DNA from: Syngnathus acus
Lineage: Eukaryota; Chordata; Actinopteri; Syngnathiformes; Syngnathidae
DNA length: 64,000 nucleotides
Direction: 5' to 3'
Assembly: GCF_901709675.1 (NCBI RefSeq)
Contig: NC_051088.1
Location: forward strand, 17,206,193 to 17,270,192
Made by a program: the position numbers and the translations under genes. The notes below the pieces were generated by a model, which saw only the letters and a program-made list of their open reading frames with translations, had not been told where the DNA came from and did no database searches. Shown in pieces: positions 1 to 13,646 of the stretch (its first letter is position 1; every line of letters begins with the position of its first letter).

Positions 1-593
1 TGAAAAAGGTATGACATGGAGAGGAAATGAAACGATAGGAGATCACCAACACCTGTCAGGGAAGAAAGAGATTATTGAACATTTTGTTGAGTGCGAGCAG
101 AAAAAGGTGCAAATATGATGATAATCAGTAGAGGATGATATTCATGTCACATATCGTGGGGAGAATTTCACCACAATTCACTCCGGTCCTAAAAGACTTC
201 ATAATCCCATGCAGCATTGTAGCCAATTTCAATGTTTTGACGGCTGATGTTGGTCATCAACCTTATCACTTTTCAAAGGTCACATGACTTGCACACTTTG
301 CTTTTTTTCTTTCTTCTTCTTGTCATCGTTGTTGTTGTGGAGGAATTATTATGTGCATTTTGTCACGCGTAGCCAATATCAATTGATCACTCGATGGATT
401 GAGGTCATCCCAAACATTTGCATGGGGGGGTGCAATGGAACCGAGAACCCCCCCACACACACACCCCGCCCTCAGCCCCCAAGCCGCATTGCGGCCATCC
501 TGTCACTGCAACCCATGTCAGAAACTGTCAGTTTGGAAAAGACGCAAGAGACAATCTTTGACAAAGATGTAATTACATCAGTTTACGCTCCCT

Positions 594-735
<142 letters not shown>

Positions 736-1588
736 AGAGCACAGTCTCACACTTGATGGTGAGTCAGCACAAAAACGGTTGTCAAGTGTACTTTTGTCTT
801 GATTTCCCCGATTTTGGATTTATGATTTTTTTTGGGGGGTGTTGCTTGACGTAAGTGTCGTCGTGGACCGTTTGTGTAAAAGTGAAGTGTCCCACTTTGA
901 ACATGAATCTGTTAAGAAGTAATTCCGTCACTCAGCACATTCCAAACAAGGACAAGTGACACTCCAAGCAGCCGACTCGCACCTTACAAAAAAAAAAAAA
1001 AAAATGTAGAGAGATATATTATCTACCACATGACACATTCTATATCAGCGTGCGTTCGTCACATTGTCAGTGGGCCGCGTGCTGTGTGCATTTCAAGTGT
1101 CAGCATGATGAACTACTGCAAGTTTGGAAGCACTTTATAGCTCAGGATTAGGGAAACGTACGCAGTGATCCGCTCGTCAGCGGCTTTTTAACCTCCAAGT
1201 TATGCTCACAAGCAGCTTTGCAGCTCCTCCGCGGGCCCGTAGGTGGCGCCGTACTGGCTGAAAATGACAGGCACCTCTCATATCACCACAAAAAAAAATT
1301 ACACACACAGGCAACAAAAAAAACTCACATTTTGACGGAGGGAGGGACTTATTGCTTGGCAGAGCCAATCAACATTTGAGATGGCATCTTGTTTACACTT
1401 TTGAGCTTCCGTCCACACACACAGTTTTGGACTCTCACATGGACAAAAAAAGGTTCACATGGAAAAAAGGATGGATGCTTTTTTTGCTTCAGTAAGAGGG
1501 TTAGCATAAGTCTTTTTAGTTTATGCGAGAAGTTGGGGGGTTGTGAGAGGTTTTTGGTGTGTGTTTTTTCTCTCGCGTGCATGTCATG

Positions 1589-1735
1589 GGTATTAACTCC
1601 GGGCCTCGAGGGCTGCCATCCTGCATGTTTTAGATGTTTCCCTCCATCCAACTCACCTGACTGGCACTGTTGGAGAAGGGAACCATCTAAAACATGCAAG
1701 ATGGTGGTTCCTCGAGGACTGGAGTTTGACACTAG
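1589..1735. mobile_element. Palindromic MITE (non-autonomous DNA transposon), compact copy
   Basis: The two ends are inverted relatives: CTCCGGGCCTCGAGGG at the left and CCTCGAGGACTGGAGTTTGA at the right. Inside, GCATGTTTTAGATG at 1624-1637 is mirrored by CATCTAAAACATGC at 1683-1696. The element has no coding capacity. Its ends resemble a very common teleost MITE family whose edge reads like 'gtgtcaaactc...cctcgaggg'; I recognise this from general knowledge and assign no family name. Related sequence recurs in the centre of the tRNA palindrome. Confidence 0.7.
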
Positions 1736-3685
1736 TGATGTATGTGAAAGAGATTGTTTGTGTATGAGAGTGTTTTTATTTTGGTGAGTGTGGGAGGCTT
1801 TTGAGATGTTTCAATTTAGGAGAGATTTTTGTGCATGTGTGAGATATGGTATTTTTAGTTGTGTGGGCAACGTTTTGGTATTGTGAGAGAGGCTTTTTGC
1901 TGGGGAGTTTTTTTGTACATATCATGAGAGGCATAGGGGTGGGTGCGCATAGTAGTGAGTATGAGTTGTTTTTAATGTGCGTGAGAGATTTTTGGGCGAT
2001 TGAGTTTTTTAGTGAGTTTCTGTGCATGTCAGAGGTCAGTGTTTTTTGTAGTTGCAGGGGACTTGTGTGTACGTTTTTTAGTTGTTTTAGCATGTGTGTG
2101 TTTTTTGTTGAACGTGGAGCTTTTTTTTGTATCTGTGTGAGTCATGGGTGAGATATTTTTGTGTATGTGAGAGCTAAATGTAATTTTGGGCCTATACATC
2201 TCCTCGCAGGGCCATCTCGCACATGGTCCAACGTTAATCTTCTCGAGTAATCGTGACGTACGCGTCCTCGTCTCCTCTACTTCTTTCTTGTATTGATTAT
2301 TTTGATGGTTTTTTTTTTTCTTTTTACTGTTGCCGTGGCGGTCTCGTCTCAGTCGAACATTTGCTTGCTGATGTGTAAGTAAAGCACCACAGCAGCTTGT
2401 GTGATCAGCCACCATGATTTTGTTTGTTGGTTTGGAAATGATGCCGGCAAATTTTGTATTGCGCGGACAACATAATGATCTCTCGGTGTTGCTGCAAGTG
2501 CCCTGGTAGCTCGTGGATTGCTCAAGTGGTCAGATTCTGTACGTGTACTGTATAGCTGTACAAAGAGTGATAAAAGCTGTTTTCAACTGTTCTTTTTTTC
2601 TGTGGGTACAGCACTGTTTTAAAAAGAAGACAAAAAAATCAAAAGTGGTTGAAGAAGCCCTTGCCTGTTTGAACTTCTCATTTGGTGGTGGTCTGTAATG
2701 CTATTGTTATTTCTTTGTTTTGAACGCCTGCCCCCGCCGCACTCATAAGACTGTAGCTGTGTGCATGGACGGGGGGCGGCGTCCTGTATCCCCGTGTGAA
2801 GCTTTGTATCGCCCCCTCCCTCCGGTTTTGGACTCAGTGAAAGTGTGATGTTTACATGTACAGTTTTTTCACAATGTTTCTTTTGCATTTTCTTCAGGAT
2901 CTTCCCCACCCTAATTTGCATACGCTCATCCAAAACGTTGTCTTTTGCCCTCCCAAGTGTGACCTCTTTGTCGGAGGTCAACAACCGAACAACTCCCCTA
3001 CGTCTCTGCTGGGCCAGCAAAGATAAATACGATTCTAATCAGCTCTTTTTTTTGTGTGGCCTAGAAGGAGAGCAGAGTAGGTACATTTCTAAAAGTCAAG
3101 TGCTCAGAAAAGTGTAATCTTGTACCGTCAAAGGTACACAAACGTCCTCGGTAACGTATAAGCCATTCCCGTCTCCTGGCCTTCACGGGGGAACCCATAA
3201 ACCTCAGGAAATACGCAATCTCCGCGTGAGTTTGTATCCGCTGATTTCCCTCTGATGTGAGACTGAAAATCACTAACAAAAACCATTCAACATTTCTATG
3301 GAGATGTCTATTGTTTGTACATTGATCATTGTGTTTGCAAAGTGGATCTTTTTCCAGTTCGTGTGACTTAATATTTGGATTACGTTGGAGTGTTTATAGG
3401 TATGGATATTTATTATTATTATATGTGGAAATACAAAAAGTGAAAAAAAAAAAAAAAAAGTTTGAACCTGTTTCATTTGTTTGTTTCATGCAAAACTGTC
3501 CAGGTGAGATTCTTTCTGCCTCTTACATATCACGAAGGAGGGACCTGGGTGCGTGCGTGCGTGCTTGTTCGGAAAAATAGTGTTTTTTCAGTGTTGCATC
3601 AACGCGTTGGGAAAAAAAGAAAAAACAAGGGAAAAAACTAAACAACACGATTGATTGGAAGGTTCTCCTGAGATGTCAGTAATTC

Positions 3686-3691
3686 AATAAA
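3686..3691 (+). terminator. Poly(A) signal AATAAA
   Basis: A canonical AATAAA hexamer lies at the end of the T-rich stretch. It could end a plus-strand transcript entering from the left. It cannot be tied to a coding exon. Confidence 0.3.
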
Positions 3692-4346
3692 ATAGTGCGA
3701 TGGGGTCTCAAAGTGCCACCTTGCTTCATTCTTTACGGTTTTAGTCAACACATATCTTCTCATATTTCCCGTATTATATTCCAAAAGATCCCACTGCAAG
3801 ATGAAATGGTGAGACTAACAAGAAAATATGAATTGCACAACATCCATGTTTGGATTGTTATTTTCCAGATGAAGATGAGAAATAGGTCCTGACACACATT
3901 TTGTATAGGGACTTTGGATAAAGTCCGAAAATAAAGGACATGTCAAAAATGATACAAAGCATTCTTTTTCAAAAATAAACAGTTTTCTTGAATTATTTTG
4001 ATAGTGGGGAAAAATTTCATGAATACTATACCTACACTTTGCTATACCAAATGAATTAAAATTGGATTGACGTTTGTATTTGGTTAAATCGACATTTGAT
4101 TTTTTTCTCATCCACCAATATGAATTTAAAATTGAGTTGTCAACGATTATTTTGTTAAATTTCGAATAATTGCAATCAATAACATTAGTTCAAATCGAAT
4201 CATCACTGATGTTCCCTCCTTATGTAATATAATATGAAGAAGAAATGTGCAACTTCTCTTCAGCCTATACTGTAAATTTTAATTGTATTTCGGGAAAAGG
4301 GGGAAAAAAAGGACAATGAACATTTTTCAAATTGTGCAATTTTTGT

Positions 4347-4360
4347 CCACGAGAGGGCAA
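4347..4360 (+). promoter_or_regulatory. CTCF-like motif
   Basis: CCACGAGAGGGCAA matches the CTCF core (CCASYAGRKGGCRS) at 12 of 14 positions. Only the motif match is seen; binding is inference. Confidence 0.3.
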
Positions 4361-5883
4361 TAAAATTACAGAAATGGCAGGAGGATTATGTCACGGAGCT
4401 CGAGATATTTTTAGGACTCAATTAGGTGAAGGGTCAAGACCTCCTGTGAATGTCACTTTTGCGTCCCAAGCAATAGAATTAACCACTTACTTTTAATCAA
4501 TGGTTCTCAAACGTATCAATGCAAGTGTAAAGAAAGGTGTATTTGAGTAACGTTTGGTAGCTATTGCTCGATAAAAGTTGTCCAACACTGAACTATATAG
4601 TAAATTATATTCGCACAAGCATAGACAAAGTGTTTCACTCATAGGAATAGTTTTGGCACAACCTTAGGTGCTTTTAAAATTTGGTTCAAATATAAGTAGA
4701 GGTCTTTTGTGACCTGTCGTCTGAATTGAGTGACCTACTTCTCATACATGATTGACACATTCAAGCGGCAATGGGGTCAGATTCTTTGGCTCAGTAAATG
4801 TTGGCCCGGAAAGGTCTGCAGCTGCCGTTGCTTGACTGATGTTCAGTCAATACCAGCAAGGCCTTTGCTGGTGAACTCGATACTATCAGAAGCACTGACC
4901 TACATTCACAACCCAAGTATTTGTTCTATGAATTTTATTCATTTATTCCCAACAGTCAATTTGCTTCATTTGTAACATTTCACCATACTGCACTACCTCC
5001 AGTATGTTTATGAAGATGTTAGATTTTTTTCCCCCCCCATGTGCTGCCATATTAATCTAAATTGCTCAGGGCCTTCAAAAGCAGAAGCTCTGGCCCATGG
5101 AACTTGAATTGTACTGGTTCGCCCTGAGCAGACGCATCTCACTTCAAATTAAGTACAGAATAACTAAAAAATGGTGACAGAATGATACTTGTGATAGTGA
5201 GATTGAATGCATGACAAACAATGCAGACAAAAAAAAATCCTGGTGTGGCCTCTGGCTAAATCAGGTCAAACTCATTTTTGTCACGGTCCGCATCGTAATC
5301 ATGGAAACACAAACGGAAGACTACCAGAAGTAATCGTAATGGATCACCACAGTACCATGAATTACAAGCTTAATTTGTTCCATGACTAGGCTGGCAACCT
5401 AACTCCTTACCATTCCTGTTTTTTTTTACACCTGTCTGATTTAAATGCTTGCTGAGTCTGCAGATATCAGCAATACATGAGGGATCACTGCATAGAGTTT
5501 GCCGGAGCATTTACGCCATCTTGTAGCTACTTTCCCGGTCATGTTATCGATACACTTAAAATACTGAGTTCCTGGAAATTTGAATAATCTGTCTTTCTGT
5601 GCTTGCATCCACACAAATTAGTTTCCCAAAATTCGCCTCCAGAAAAAAAATAGACTAAATGAAGAGTCTTGTACACAGTACCATTATTTTCTATTTCATT
5701 TTGGTGTTGCACTTATTTGAGTTGAGTTGTATTGCACACTGTTAGTTCAACTCTGACTATAGAGTGTCATTGGTGTAGTCACATCTTGGCCAGTTTCTTT
5801 GTGTTGCATCACAATTTACCGACTGAGTCAGCTGTAATTGTGCCTTTCTGCTGGAAACTTTGCTTGACCACGCTCTTTCATAA

Positions 5884-5992
5884 TTTCAGTCAAACAAGTT
5901 CCAAGTCAAAAAATTGGCAACTTCAGTCGGAATACTTGACCGATTCAGACTGGCGTTGCCAATTTCAGGACTTGGAACTTGTTTGACTGAAA
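5884..5992. mobile_element. Palindromic MITE-like inverted repeat
   Basis: The left arm, starting ATTTCAGTCAAACAAGTTCC, is matched in reverse complement by the right arm ending GGAACTTGTTTGACTGAAAT. The arms are about 42 bases with a few mismatches and a spacer of roughly 20 bases. This is the shape of a short foldback transposable element. No coding sequence is present. Confidence 0.75.
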
Positions 5993-7185
5993 TGGTCAAG
6001 TTATATAACTCGAATCCAATGCCTTTGCATGCTGGAAACTTGAAACGCAATTTGGGTTTTCCATCAGGACTGTGATACCACACATCAAAATGGCTTTTTC
6101 AAATGAAAGCCGTCTCCGTCCCAGGAAAAAAGAACTCTGACAGTTCTGCCAACAACAGTGTTAAAGTAGAGCAATCAGAATTGGGTCAGAGCTGGTTTTG
6201 ATACATAGAAGTAGCTGAGGTCGTGAACCAGGAAGCATAGAGTGAATTTGACATTTATAAATTGAGTTGAACTATTCTGAATTAATTAACAAAAACTTCT
6301 CCAATTAATTATCTGAAATCTCCATTTAATTATCTGAAAAAATAAAAAATTCAAGTACATATCTTCATGAAAGAGAAACGCTATTTTATGTGTAGATATA
6401 GCTATTGTACTGTATATAATTGACAGAAATTTTAATTTTTACTTTAGTACTTAAGTACAGTGCCCAGTCCATATTTTTTTACTTTTACCTAAGTACATGA
6501 CTTTTTTTAAAAAAAATTCAATGTGTATGCACGTAAACAAGTCAATTACTTACAAAGGTAAGTAACTTGAAAAAATAAAAGCACTATTTAATTTGTGAGC
6601 ATTAAAAAAAAATTGTTAGCGAAAAGAATCAACTTTGCATACTTACAAATAATCATCTCACCTTTAACAACAAACATTATAATAATATAGTGTTTAATTG
6701 GTACTTCTGCTTTTCCAGAGTAATTTTACTCAAAAGTATTTTTCCGACCTCTGTGGCTGCCAGTGATCACAAGCTCGGTAGCTAGGTAGATGTAACCATG
6801 TATGAATCAGCATAGTGTCACTTCTCGTTCTCAAAGATTTATTATTACTGCAGAGGCATTGCACTGTTACATGCAAAGGGTCAGGGTGAAGCTAATTTAA
6901 CTGCAGGTTGGAGGACCTTCAAATACTCCTCCGGCTGATACTGTCAACTGGTGTTGTGCGCGTGCGTGCGTGCGTGCGTGTGCAGGACATGTGGACATGC
7001 ACACGAGGTCATGCAGGACACGTTGTTGTCTCATGGTACCCATCAAATAGACTAAAAAACTGCTAAAAATGGACAACCCTGAGAGAACAAACATATAGCA
7101 TATCAAAAGTCAGTGAATAAGTGACTAGCTTGTGATAAGGAATAGCCATGGGTGAATCTTGTTACCTTGTTTTCCCCCGTGGCAG

Positions 7186-7248
7186 GCTGTGCCGCCGACC
7201 AGCTGCCTTTGGCCCAGATTCCTCAGGAGCATGCTGAGAGAGGTTTAG
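7186..7248 (+). CDS. Possible orphan terminal coding exon, product unknown
   Basis: A stretch with unusually high GC for this region follows a good splice acceptor (pyrimidine run, then GGCAG at 7181-7185). It reads AVPPTSCLWPRFLRSMLREV before a TAG at 7246-7248. An AATAAA follows at 7265-7270. This is how a last exon of a plus-strand gene would look. I do not recognise the peptide, and no upstream exon was found. One of the other two frames is also open for a short way, so frame and reality are both uncertain. Confidence 0.2.
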   Translation, partial: AVPPTSCLWPRFLRSMLREV

Positions 7249-7559
7249 GAACAGGTTTAGGAACAAATAAAACACTGATCCAAGTGTACTCTGTGCATCA
7301 TGACAGCCTCTCCCTCCTAATTGTCTTTCTGTTTGTTTAAGACATAAAAAAAGGTTTACATTTTTTAACTTTTAAAGCAGTTGGTGACATGCTAGGCTCG
7401 ACAGGATAACATGTGAACATGTGAAGTACTTTAATATGGTAGAAAAGAATCAGAATTATCTTCATTGGCCAATAGGTTCAAACCCACAAAAAATGTCTCT
7501 GCTAGTTGGAACTGCTCTAATCGTACAGCAAAAAGCCACAATCCCAAAATATACATTAA

Positions 7560-7620
7560 GGACACGGGTGTCAAACTCGGGGCCTGGGGCCAGATCTGAT
7601 CCGGCCTATCATTTTATGTG
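7560..7620. repeat. Fragment of a common teleost interspersed repeat
   Basis: The stretch starting GGGTGTCAAACTCGGGGCC and ending CATTTTATGTG resembles the end of a widespread fish repeat ('gtgtcaaactc ... ggcccg'). The assignment rests on remembered consensus-like wording and not on a search. Confidence 0.4.
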
Positions 7621-8319
7621 ATTTTCAAGTATTTGTTCCAGCTATTCTATATCATCGAGCACAACTTTGCCCAACAAGGATACACAAGAAAAAAACTTTT
7701 AATCACTGAATGAAATACAAATATAATGTGCAACCCTTAAAATTATTGAAATAGAATCATACATATGTCTGTGAAGCTTGAAGCAATGCATACAGCCAGG
7801 TTAAAACTTTTTTTTGTACAGTACAATTGACTATATTTAAGAGCGGTGTTAACCACCAAACTGCATATTGTTAGAGTAGATTGCCGTAAGGAATATACTT
7901 TTGAAGAAGTCGAATTCTGTTTTGTTTCCCAATGTAACAGTCAAGTTGTTGTCATCCAATAGTGTGGTGCCTTGTGAACTTTCCCCTAGAAAACTCTGAG
8001 AGCACGCCTCCTCTTCCCTCTGTGTTGGGATGCAGGAGATTCCGTTTGACCTCGCTGGCACTCGACTGTTTTTTTACTTGGATCGGATCGTGGTCCTTTT
8101 TTTTTAAATGTCTGATTAGTCCTGCCCGGAATAGAGCAGCTTTTTCTAGGCAGGGGCAGAAGGACGAATAAACAATAAACCTGGACTTTTACACGACATT
8201 TGTCACAGTGGGAGTCCACAGTACTTTCCAAAAACAGCATCCATTCAGTCTGACTGAGAGTGGACTTTGTCCAGTGTGCTTTGCAGAGTTCTTTTTTTTC
8301 CTAGAAATGTTTGGACGTA

Positions 8320-8470
8320 TGAGCCAGCTTGGTGGACCGCTGCTTTGTGTCTCTGCCTCATACTAGTTCTGAGGTTGGGGGTTCGAATTTATGCTCTGTC
8401 TTTGCTGTGTGAATTTCCAATGTCTTTGTGGGTTTCCTTTGCCTTCCTTTCATATTCCAAAAGCATGAAC
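8320..8470 (+). mobile_element. Degenerate tRNA-derived SINE relic
   Basis: GGTTCGAATTTATGC (a decayed B-box) at about 8379-8393 is followed by sequence close to the teleost SINE wording 'gtgtggagtttgcatg...gtgggtttcct...ccttc...cattccaaa-acatg'. It carries many substitutions. There is no coding capacity. Confidence 0.6.
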
Positions 8471-8503
8471 CAAGAATATAGGTTTCGTGAAGCATCTCTA
8501 TAG

Positions 8504-10200
8504 CAGCAGTTCTCAACTGTTGTCATCCTTGGACTTGCAGTCTGCTATTTTTGCTTACTCATGACCTACTTTTATAGAAGTGAAGAATGATAAAGACAAT
8601 ATATATAGTTTTAAAATAGCCTCAGAAAATATATGTACAGTGAACCGAACTACTAGTTTGCTATTTGCAAATTCACTTGAGAGAGTTTTTTTCCCCCTCA
8701 CTCTACCTTTTATGCAAGACTACTCAAGAGACAGTTTAGTAGAAGAAGTAGAAGTATAAAATGATACATCTGGACTCTTTTCAAATATTTGTATGTCGAG
8801 AAGGAGTTTAGCTTGAGTTGTTAGTGGAAAAAGATACTGTGTGGCACATGTGTGTATTTTTGCTCTGCTAAAATGAAATTTACTACATGGGTGTTGAACT
8901 CATTTGTGATGCAGGCCACTTTGTAGTCTTGGCTTCCCTCTGAGAGAAATTATGACGGTGAAACCAAAACAAAAATGTTATTTTCGCATCGTATTATGAC
9001 ATATAACACATACATACAAATAAATCGATTAGTAGTTCTGAAATCACAAATCAAGTATTAGTTTGTTTAATTATTGTTCAACTTTCTGTAAAACGGTAGC
9101 AAAAAACAATTGCAAACTCTCAAAGTTATTATTTATTTATGATAATTTCAAATTTCAGAACCGATCAAAGACCCTGGTTAAGATTACGTTTAGACAGTAA
9201 ACACACATGCAAGTGCTTCTCAGAGTACTTTACTAAAACAAATAATGATAATAAAAGGAGAGTGAACACAGATGAAACTGCATAGACAAAAGTTAACAGT
9301 AAAATTCAACAATCGCACAAAATATTCTTCAATCTACTAGCTGCCGATCTCTTTTGTGAAAAATCCACTATTTGAGATATTCCTTATTGTACAAAGGCGT
9401 ACCAAATACAAATACGTGTACTCCAAGTAAAAAGGTTTCTGATGCATTCAGGTCAAAAAACATTTTCCAAATTAAAGCTTGCACGTGAATTAATACATTT
9501 AATAGAATATCCTGAGTTTACGACAGATTTCTACTGTGCAGCGAAACGATAATTACAGTAAACAGCCCAAGAACTGAAAAAAAATTAATGAAATTTAAAA
9601 CAGTAAATACAACAGAACAGATGAAGTAACCTTTTTCAACCGCCAGTTAATTGATTGCATTTTGTTACCTGTGAACTTGTTGTGAGCAAACGCCAGTTGA
9701 TTGATTGCACTTTGTTACCTGTGAACTTGTGAGCAGCCTGAAATAAGCTTATCTGTTATACGATTAGCGAGAACTGTTTGTAACAGCTGACACGTTACAT
9801 TGTTTTTGACCCCTTACTCAAATGATATGTTAACTGCATCAATTCACTTGAATAATTTTCTTCTGTTTACAGGTACTTTGCTTTTAGAATGCATTTTTAG
9901 TTTGTGGGAACTTTCATTGTTATTGTATAACAAAGACAACCAAATATGAATACCAATGATTAGTTATGTTAAGAAGAAAAATGCGTGTCAAGTGATTCCT
10001 GACGACTGTAAAAAGTACTTCCATATGACCCACAAACGTCTTGAGGCGCGGCTGATGTGCTCTCTGACCCACATTTGTGATGAGGTGGCGTGTTATGTAG
10101 GCACAATGGATTGGGACCAACCAATGTAGCCAAACCACACAAGGCCTGCTGTTATGCAACAAGTGCTCAAGGTTTCAGATGCAGGCTCCAAAAAATACAG
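8504..10200. other. Intergenic, AT-rich; one local tandem duplication
   Basis: No gene is recognised. A segment of about 45 bp containing TTGTTACCTGTGAACTTGT is duplicated in tandem (about 9641-9682 and 9690-9732). Short A/T runs are common. Nothing else can be supported. Confidence 0.5.
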
Positions 10201-10229
10201 TACAGGCAGCAAACTTGTAGTTATATCTT

Positions 10230-10235
10230 TTTATT
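10230..10235 (-). terminator. ppdpf: ppdpf poly(A) signal
   Basis: AATAAA on the minus strand, 217 bases beyond the ppdpf stop codon. This is a plausible 3' end for that transcript. Confidence 0.6.
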
Positions 10236-10451
10236 TTCATCAGCAATGGTTATTACACAAGGAGAAATAGATGAAAAATCTTTTTTTTCTTTTTTGGTCG
10301 TAGTACAAATAAAAACTATACAGGCAAAAACAAAAAGGCTATTTCCTGAAAATGTGAGTTATCTTCACCGCCACCATCTCCATCTGGACCATGATGGCAA
10401 GTTGGCAGTGAGGTAGCCGTAGGCGGTAGATGAAGATGAGGGCGAGGGCCC

Positions 10452-11815
10452 CTAGGAGGACTGTGAGGAGGGCGGTGAAGAGGCTGGCGGAGGCGGGGTC
10501 GAGGCCTCAAACTTGCCCGCGTCGGCGCTTTCGCTGAGCTGTCGCTTGAGAAGCATTTCCCTGGCGATGCAGGTCACCTGACCGTTAGCCACTGTGTAGC
10601 TTCCGTTTCTGAAAACAAACAAAGCAGCAGCAGATGAGCGCAAGTACAAAAAGAAAATGACCCAGATCCCAAATTGGGTGTTAAGCCGACAAACAAATCT
10701 CACACTGTTGCTGTGAAAGAGTTGAGATTGCTGTATTTGAAAGGTTCTCTGCATTAGGTATGCTAAATAAAAATCACATCGGTTGCACATGATAGAATCT
10801 CGGTCAACCGATTCAAGAGAATTTTCAGTTGCTCTGAACCTGGAGTTATTATTTGAACATACGGCTGAGTATCAGCCCCTTTGATTTTGAGACGCTTTCG
10901 TTTTGTCTCAGGTTTGCTCAATTACTTACTTTTGGGGTTCGGCTCCAGGTTTCGCAAAGAAAAACGAGGTCCACCAGTGGCCAGAGTCTTGTCTTGGAAG
11001 TCCTGCGGGGAGCACATGCAACACTTACAGGAAGTCTGCAAAAACAACTAGAGAAACCCGACGTGGGTCTTGGTGCTACATACCAGGGTGGTGTGGGATG
11101 ACCTCTCCCGAGAACTCGGCGCTGCTACACGAGCTGCTGCTGGAGGTAGACCCGATGCGCCCTGTACAACACAAATAGTGTGAAACCTCACCTAGTGTTG
11201 GGTTGCTGATACCATTTTTTAAATCATTATATTGCACCCAGAGCTGCGAACCTACCCACTTCACAAATTTGGCTTAGCTACACTACTTGCAGTCTCAATT
11301 TACAGTATTTCTAATTGCCAAGATTATCCTTGCCTCACGGGAATGTCAATTGAATATATTTAAATAAATAATACCCAAGGAGAGGATGATATTCAAGGAT
11401 TTGGGCAATTTTCAGTTGAACATTTTTTTTTTTTTTAAACAATTGATTCTTAAAAGTGCAGCGACTGATTATTGATTGATTGATTAGTATTTGCATTTTT
11501 TTTTCCAGTTTTTCTCCCTGTGAACCCATTTGCTGAAAAACCCCTGCTCATGGTTTTTGTTCTCTTTCTAAAATGTCACCGGATGATGTCAAAGTCCTGG
11601 CTAATAGGAAAGTAATAATTGATGTCAAGGAAGTATATAGAATTGATACATCTCGACTGAGACACAAGCTTTGAGCAATAATTATAGGCAGTTTCAGTAC
11701 AAATGTTTTGGATAGCAGTCTAGGTTTTAGGTGTGTCGTATTCCTGAAGACGTGACTTACTTCTGTAGTAATCATGGGTGGCGATGAGGGAGCCGCTTGA
11801 TGGAATTGCTGCCAT
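10452..11815 (-). CDS. ppdpf: Pancreatic progenitor cell differentiation and proliferation factor
   Basis: Four coding exons on the minus strand: 11761-11815, 11084-11161, 10930-11002 and 10452-10608. Together they encode 120 residues. The start is MAAIPSSGSLIATHDYYR, followed by RRIGSTSSSSSCSSAEFSG. An HHPG-LP stretch and a GHWWTSFFFAKPG core come next, then VANGQVTCIAREMLLKRQ near the end. These are hallmarks of PPDPF/Exdpf, a small factor that in zebrafish controls exocrine pancreas growth. All introns are GT-AG and the codon phases join cleanly. No signal peptide or membrane segment is seen. The C-terminus is serine/proline-rich and likely disordered. In human, PPDPF lies in 20q13.33 with the other genes found here, which supports the call. 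Confidence 0.95.
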
Positions 11816-13646
11816 CTTCAACTTCAAATGGGGAAAACAAGCTGGGTAAAAAGCAGGGGAACCTGAAGGCAAGACAGGAAAAGATAAGTCTGGGCAAGAC
11901 TATGAATCCCAAGTTGCTTCCAGGTGGACACTGTAAATAAGAAACTCTTCAATTGCTATCAATCTATTAACTCAGCGAAATAAGATTTTAATTGCACAGT
12001 ACAAGGGGAACAGGTTTCCCTACTTTTCATTTCATCATAAACATGTTGAATCTTTTGTAAGGGCACCGTGCACTGGATTTCAGTGCACGTTCATATATGT
12101 GTATATAAATATAGATATAAGGTATTTATGTATATGAAACAGCTGCTTTTGGGAATCTGGTTTCCTCCCTCCTCTAGCACGTGTGGCACGATGCCAACTG
12201 CGAGATGGGTTATGGATTAAATGACATTGACTAGGTTTCAAAACGCGGATTACGGTAGTAACTGGCACAACAAAAAAAGTATTTTCAAGCTATAACAAGC
12301 AAAGTCACACAAACAGTTACGATAAGGCCCCATTCGAGTGAGATGAGAAAAAAGGATCAAGATGATGTCTGTTGTTATATTGATGCCTAAATGGATATTC
12401 TTATACCTACAAAGTAATATTTTTAAGGGTTTTCTGTGTATTTCTTTCCAAAAAAACATAAATGTACAGCAGTATTTTTACTTGAAGGCCAGCTTGGAGT
12501 CTTAATGAGCTGATGAAGGCAATGCGGCTTAACTGGATATGAGAAGCAGATGGCTTTGTGGGATTTCATGGAGCAGGTGAGAACATGCTGTACTGGCCAC
12601 CAGACACAAACAAGACAGCTGCCCAAATTGGGGCATTCATCAATAACAACACCATATGTGTATATATTTGGAGCCACAAAATGCACATAACATGCGCACG
12701 AAATACGACATTGGTGGCCATGGCTCCGCACGGACAGTTGGGTAAACAAATGGAGCCCACCTCCTCTTGAAACGATTACGTCAGGCAGATACATTCATTA
12801 AATTCGATCTAAGTATGGAAAATTAGCGAAAAAGCAACTCTTAAAAGCCTGTTAGTGTAAGGAATCATTTTTATTTTATTTACATACTATCGAGATGTAG
12901 GTTGTTATTTTGCGAGTTTATGGACGTCGTGTATTGTTTTAGGAAAAAAAAATGCACACCATTTCCTTAGCCAGACATCCAAATTACTGCCGGGAGTGAT
13001 AATGAAAGCCCAAATGAAAAATTTTTTCGTATGTTCCACCGATTGAGGTCAGAACTCCGTTTCTGAATTCCCTTCACTGTAACGTCTCAGTTTTCGTAAA
13101 CAACAGTGGAGTCGTTGTTTGTGGAGGCTTACCTTCTGTTGAGATTGGAATGCTGTTGTTGGTGGTGGAAGGTTCGGATGGCACAAGAAGCTTCTTAATG
13201 GTTCGAACAACCCATTTGTGGATGGACAAATGTGGTGTTGGCCACGCTCGGTCACTCGCTGCACGGCACTGGCGGACAAGGGCGGAGAGACAGCTTTTAA
13301 TCGCTCCTGGGCCTACGTAGGCTGCGGATGGGCGGGGACTGAGGCATGGCGTGCAGTGGAACGTGATCATCGAGCTCGAGTGGGGAACATGGTGACGGTT
13401 TTTTTTGTCACGCACATAGACACAGTCATATGCGGGAATCGAACTGACGGTATCGGCACACAAGACAGGCAAGAGTACCCCTCAGCGACTCCCAACATGG
13501 TGACGTTATTGGACGGAAAGAAGCCGCGTTTGGCAACAAAGTCTGTGGACAGTAAAATATCGCTCTGAAATTACACTTGCTTACATCTCTAAAAATAGAC
13601 TGATACAACCAATAAATAATACAAGTACTGGCGTTTCGACATGGCT
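11816..13646. other. Upstream of ppdpf; no proven gene
   Basis: The sequence beyond the ppdpf start codon would hold its 5' UTR and promoter, but no clear CpG island or first exon was pinned down. A GC-richer patch at 13050-13560 has an open minus-strand frame ending at a donor-like GTAAGCC near 13130. It matches no family I know. The last exon of tpd52l2 might be expected between here and 20.4 kb, but it was not found. Confidence 0.4.

Larger units (their letters stand above)
3700..7185. other. Intergenic, AT-rich, no gene seen
   Basis: No conserved protein fragment or RNA gene is recognisable. The region is AT-rich. It contains a CTCF-like motif at 4347-4360, a perfect-looking MITE palindrome at 5884-5992 and a short (GTGC)n run near 6956-6982. 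Confidence 0.5.

Noticed and set aside
13074-13568. Overlapping open frames on both strands with a donor-like end near 13130
   Set aside because: No family signature, no matching acceptor or partner exon, and it does not resemble the D52 C-terminus.
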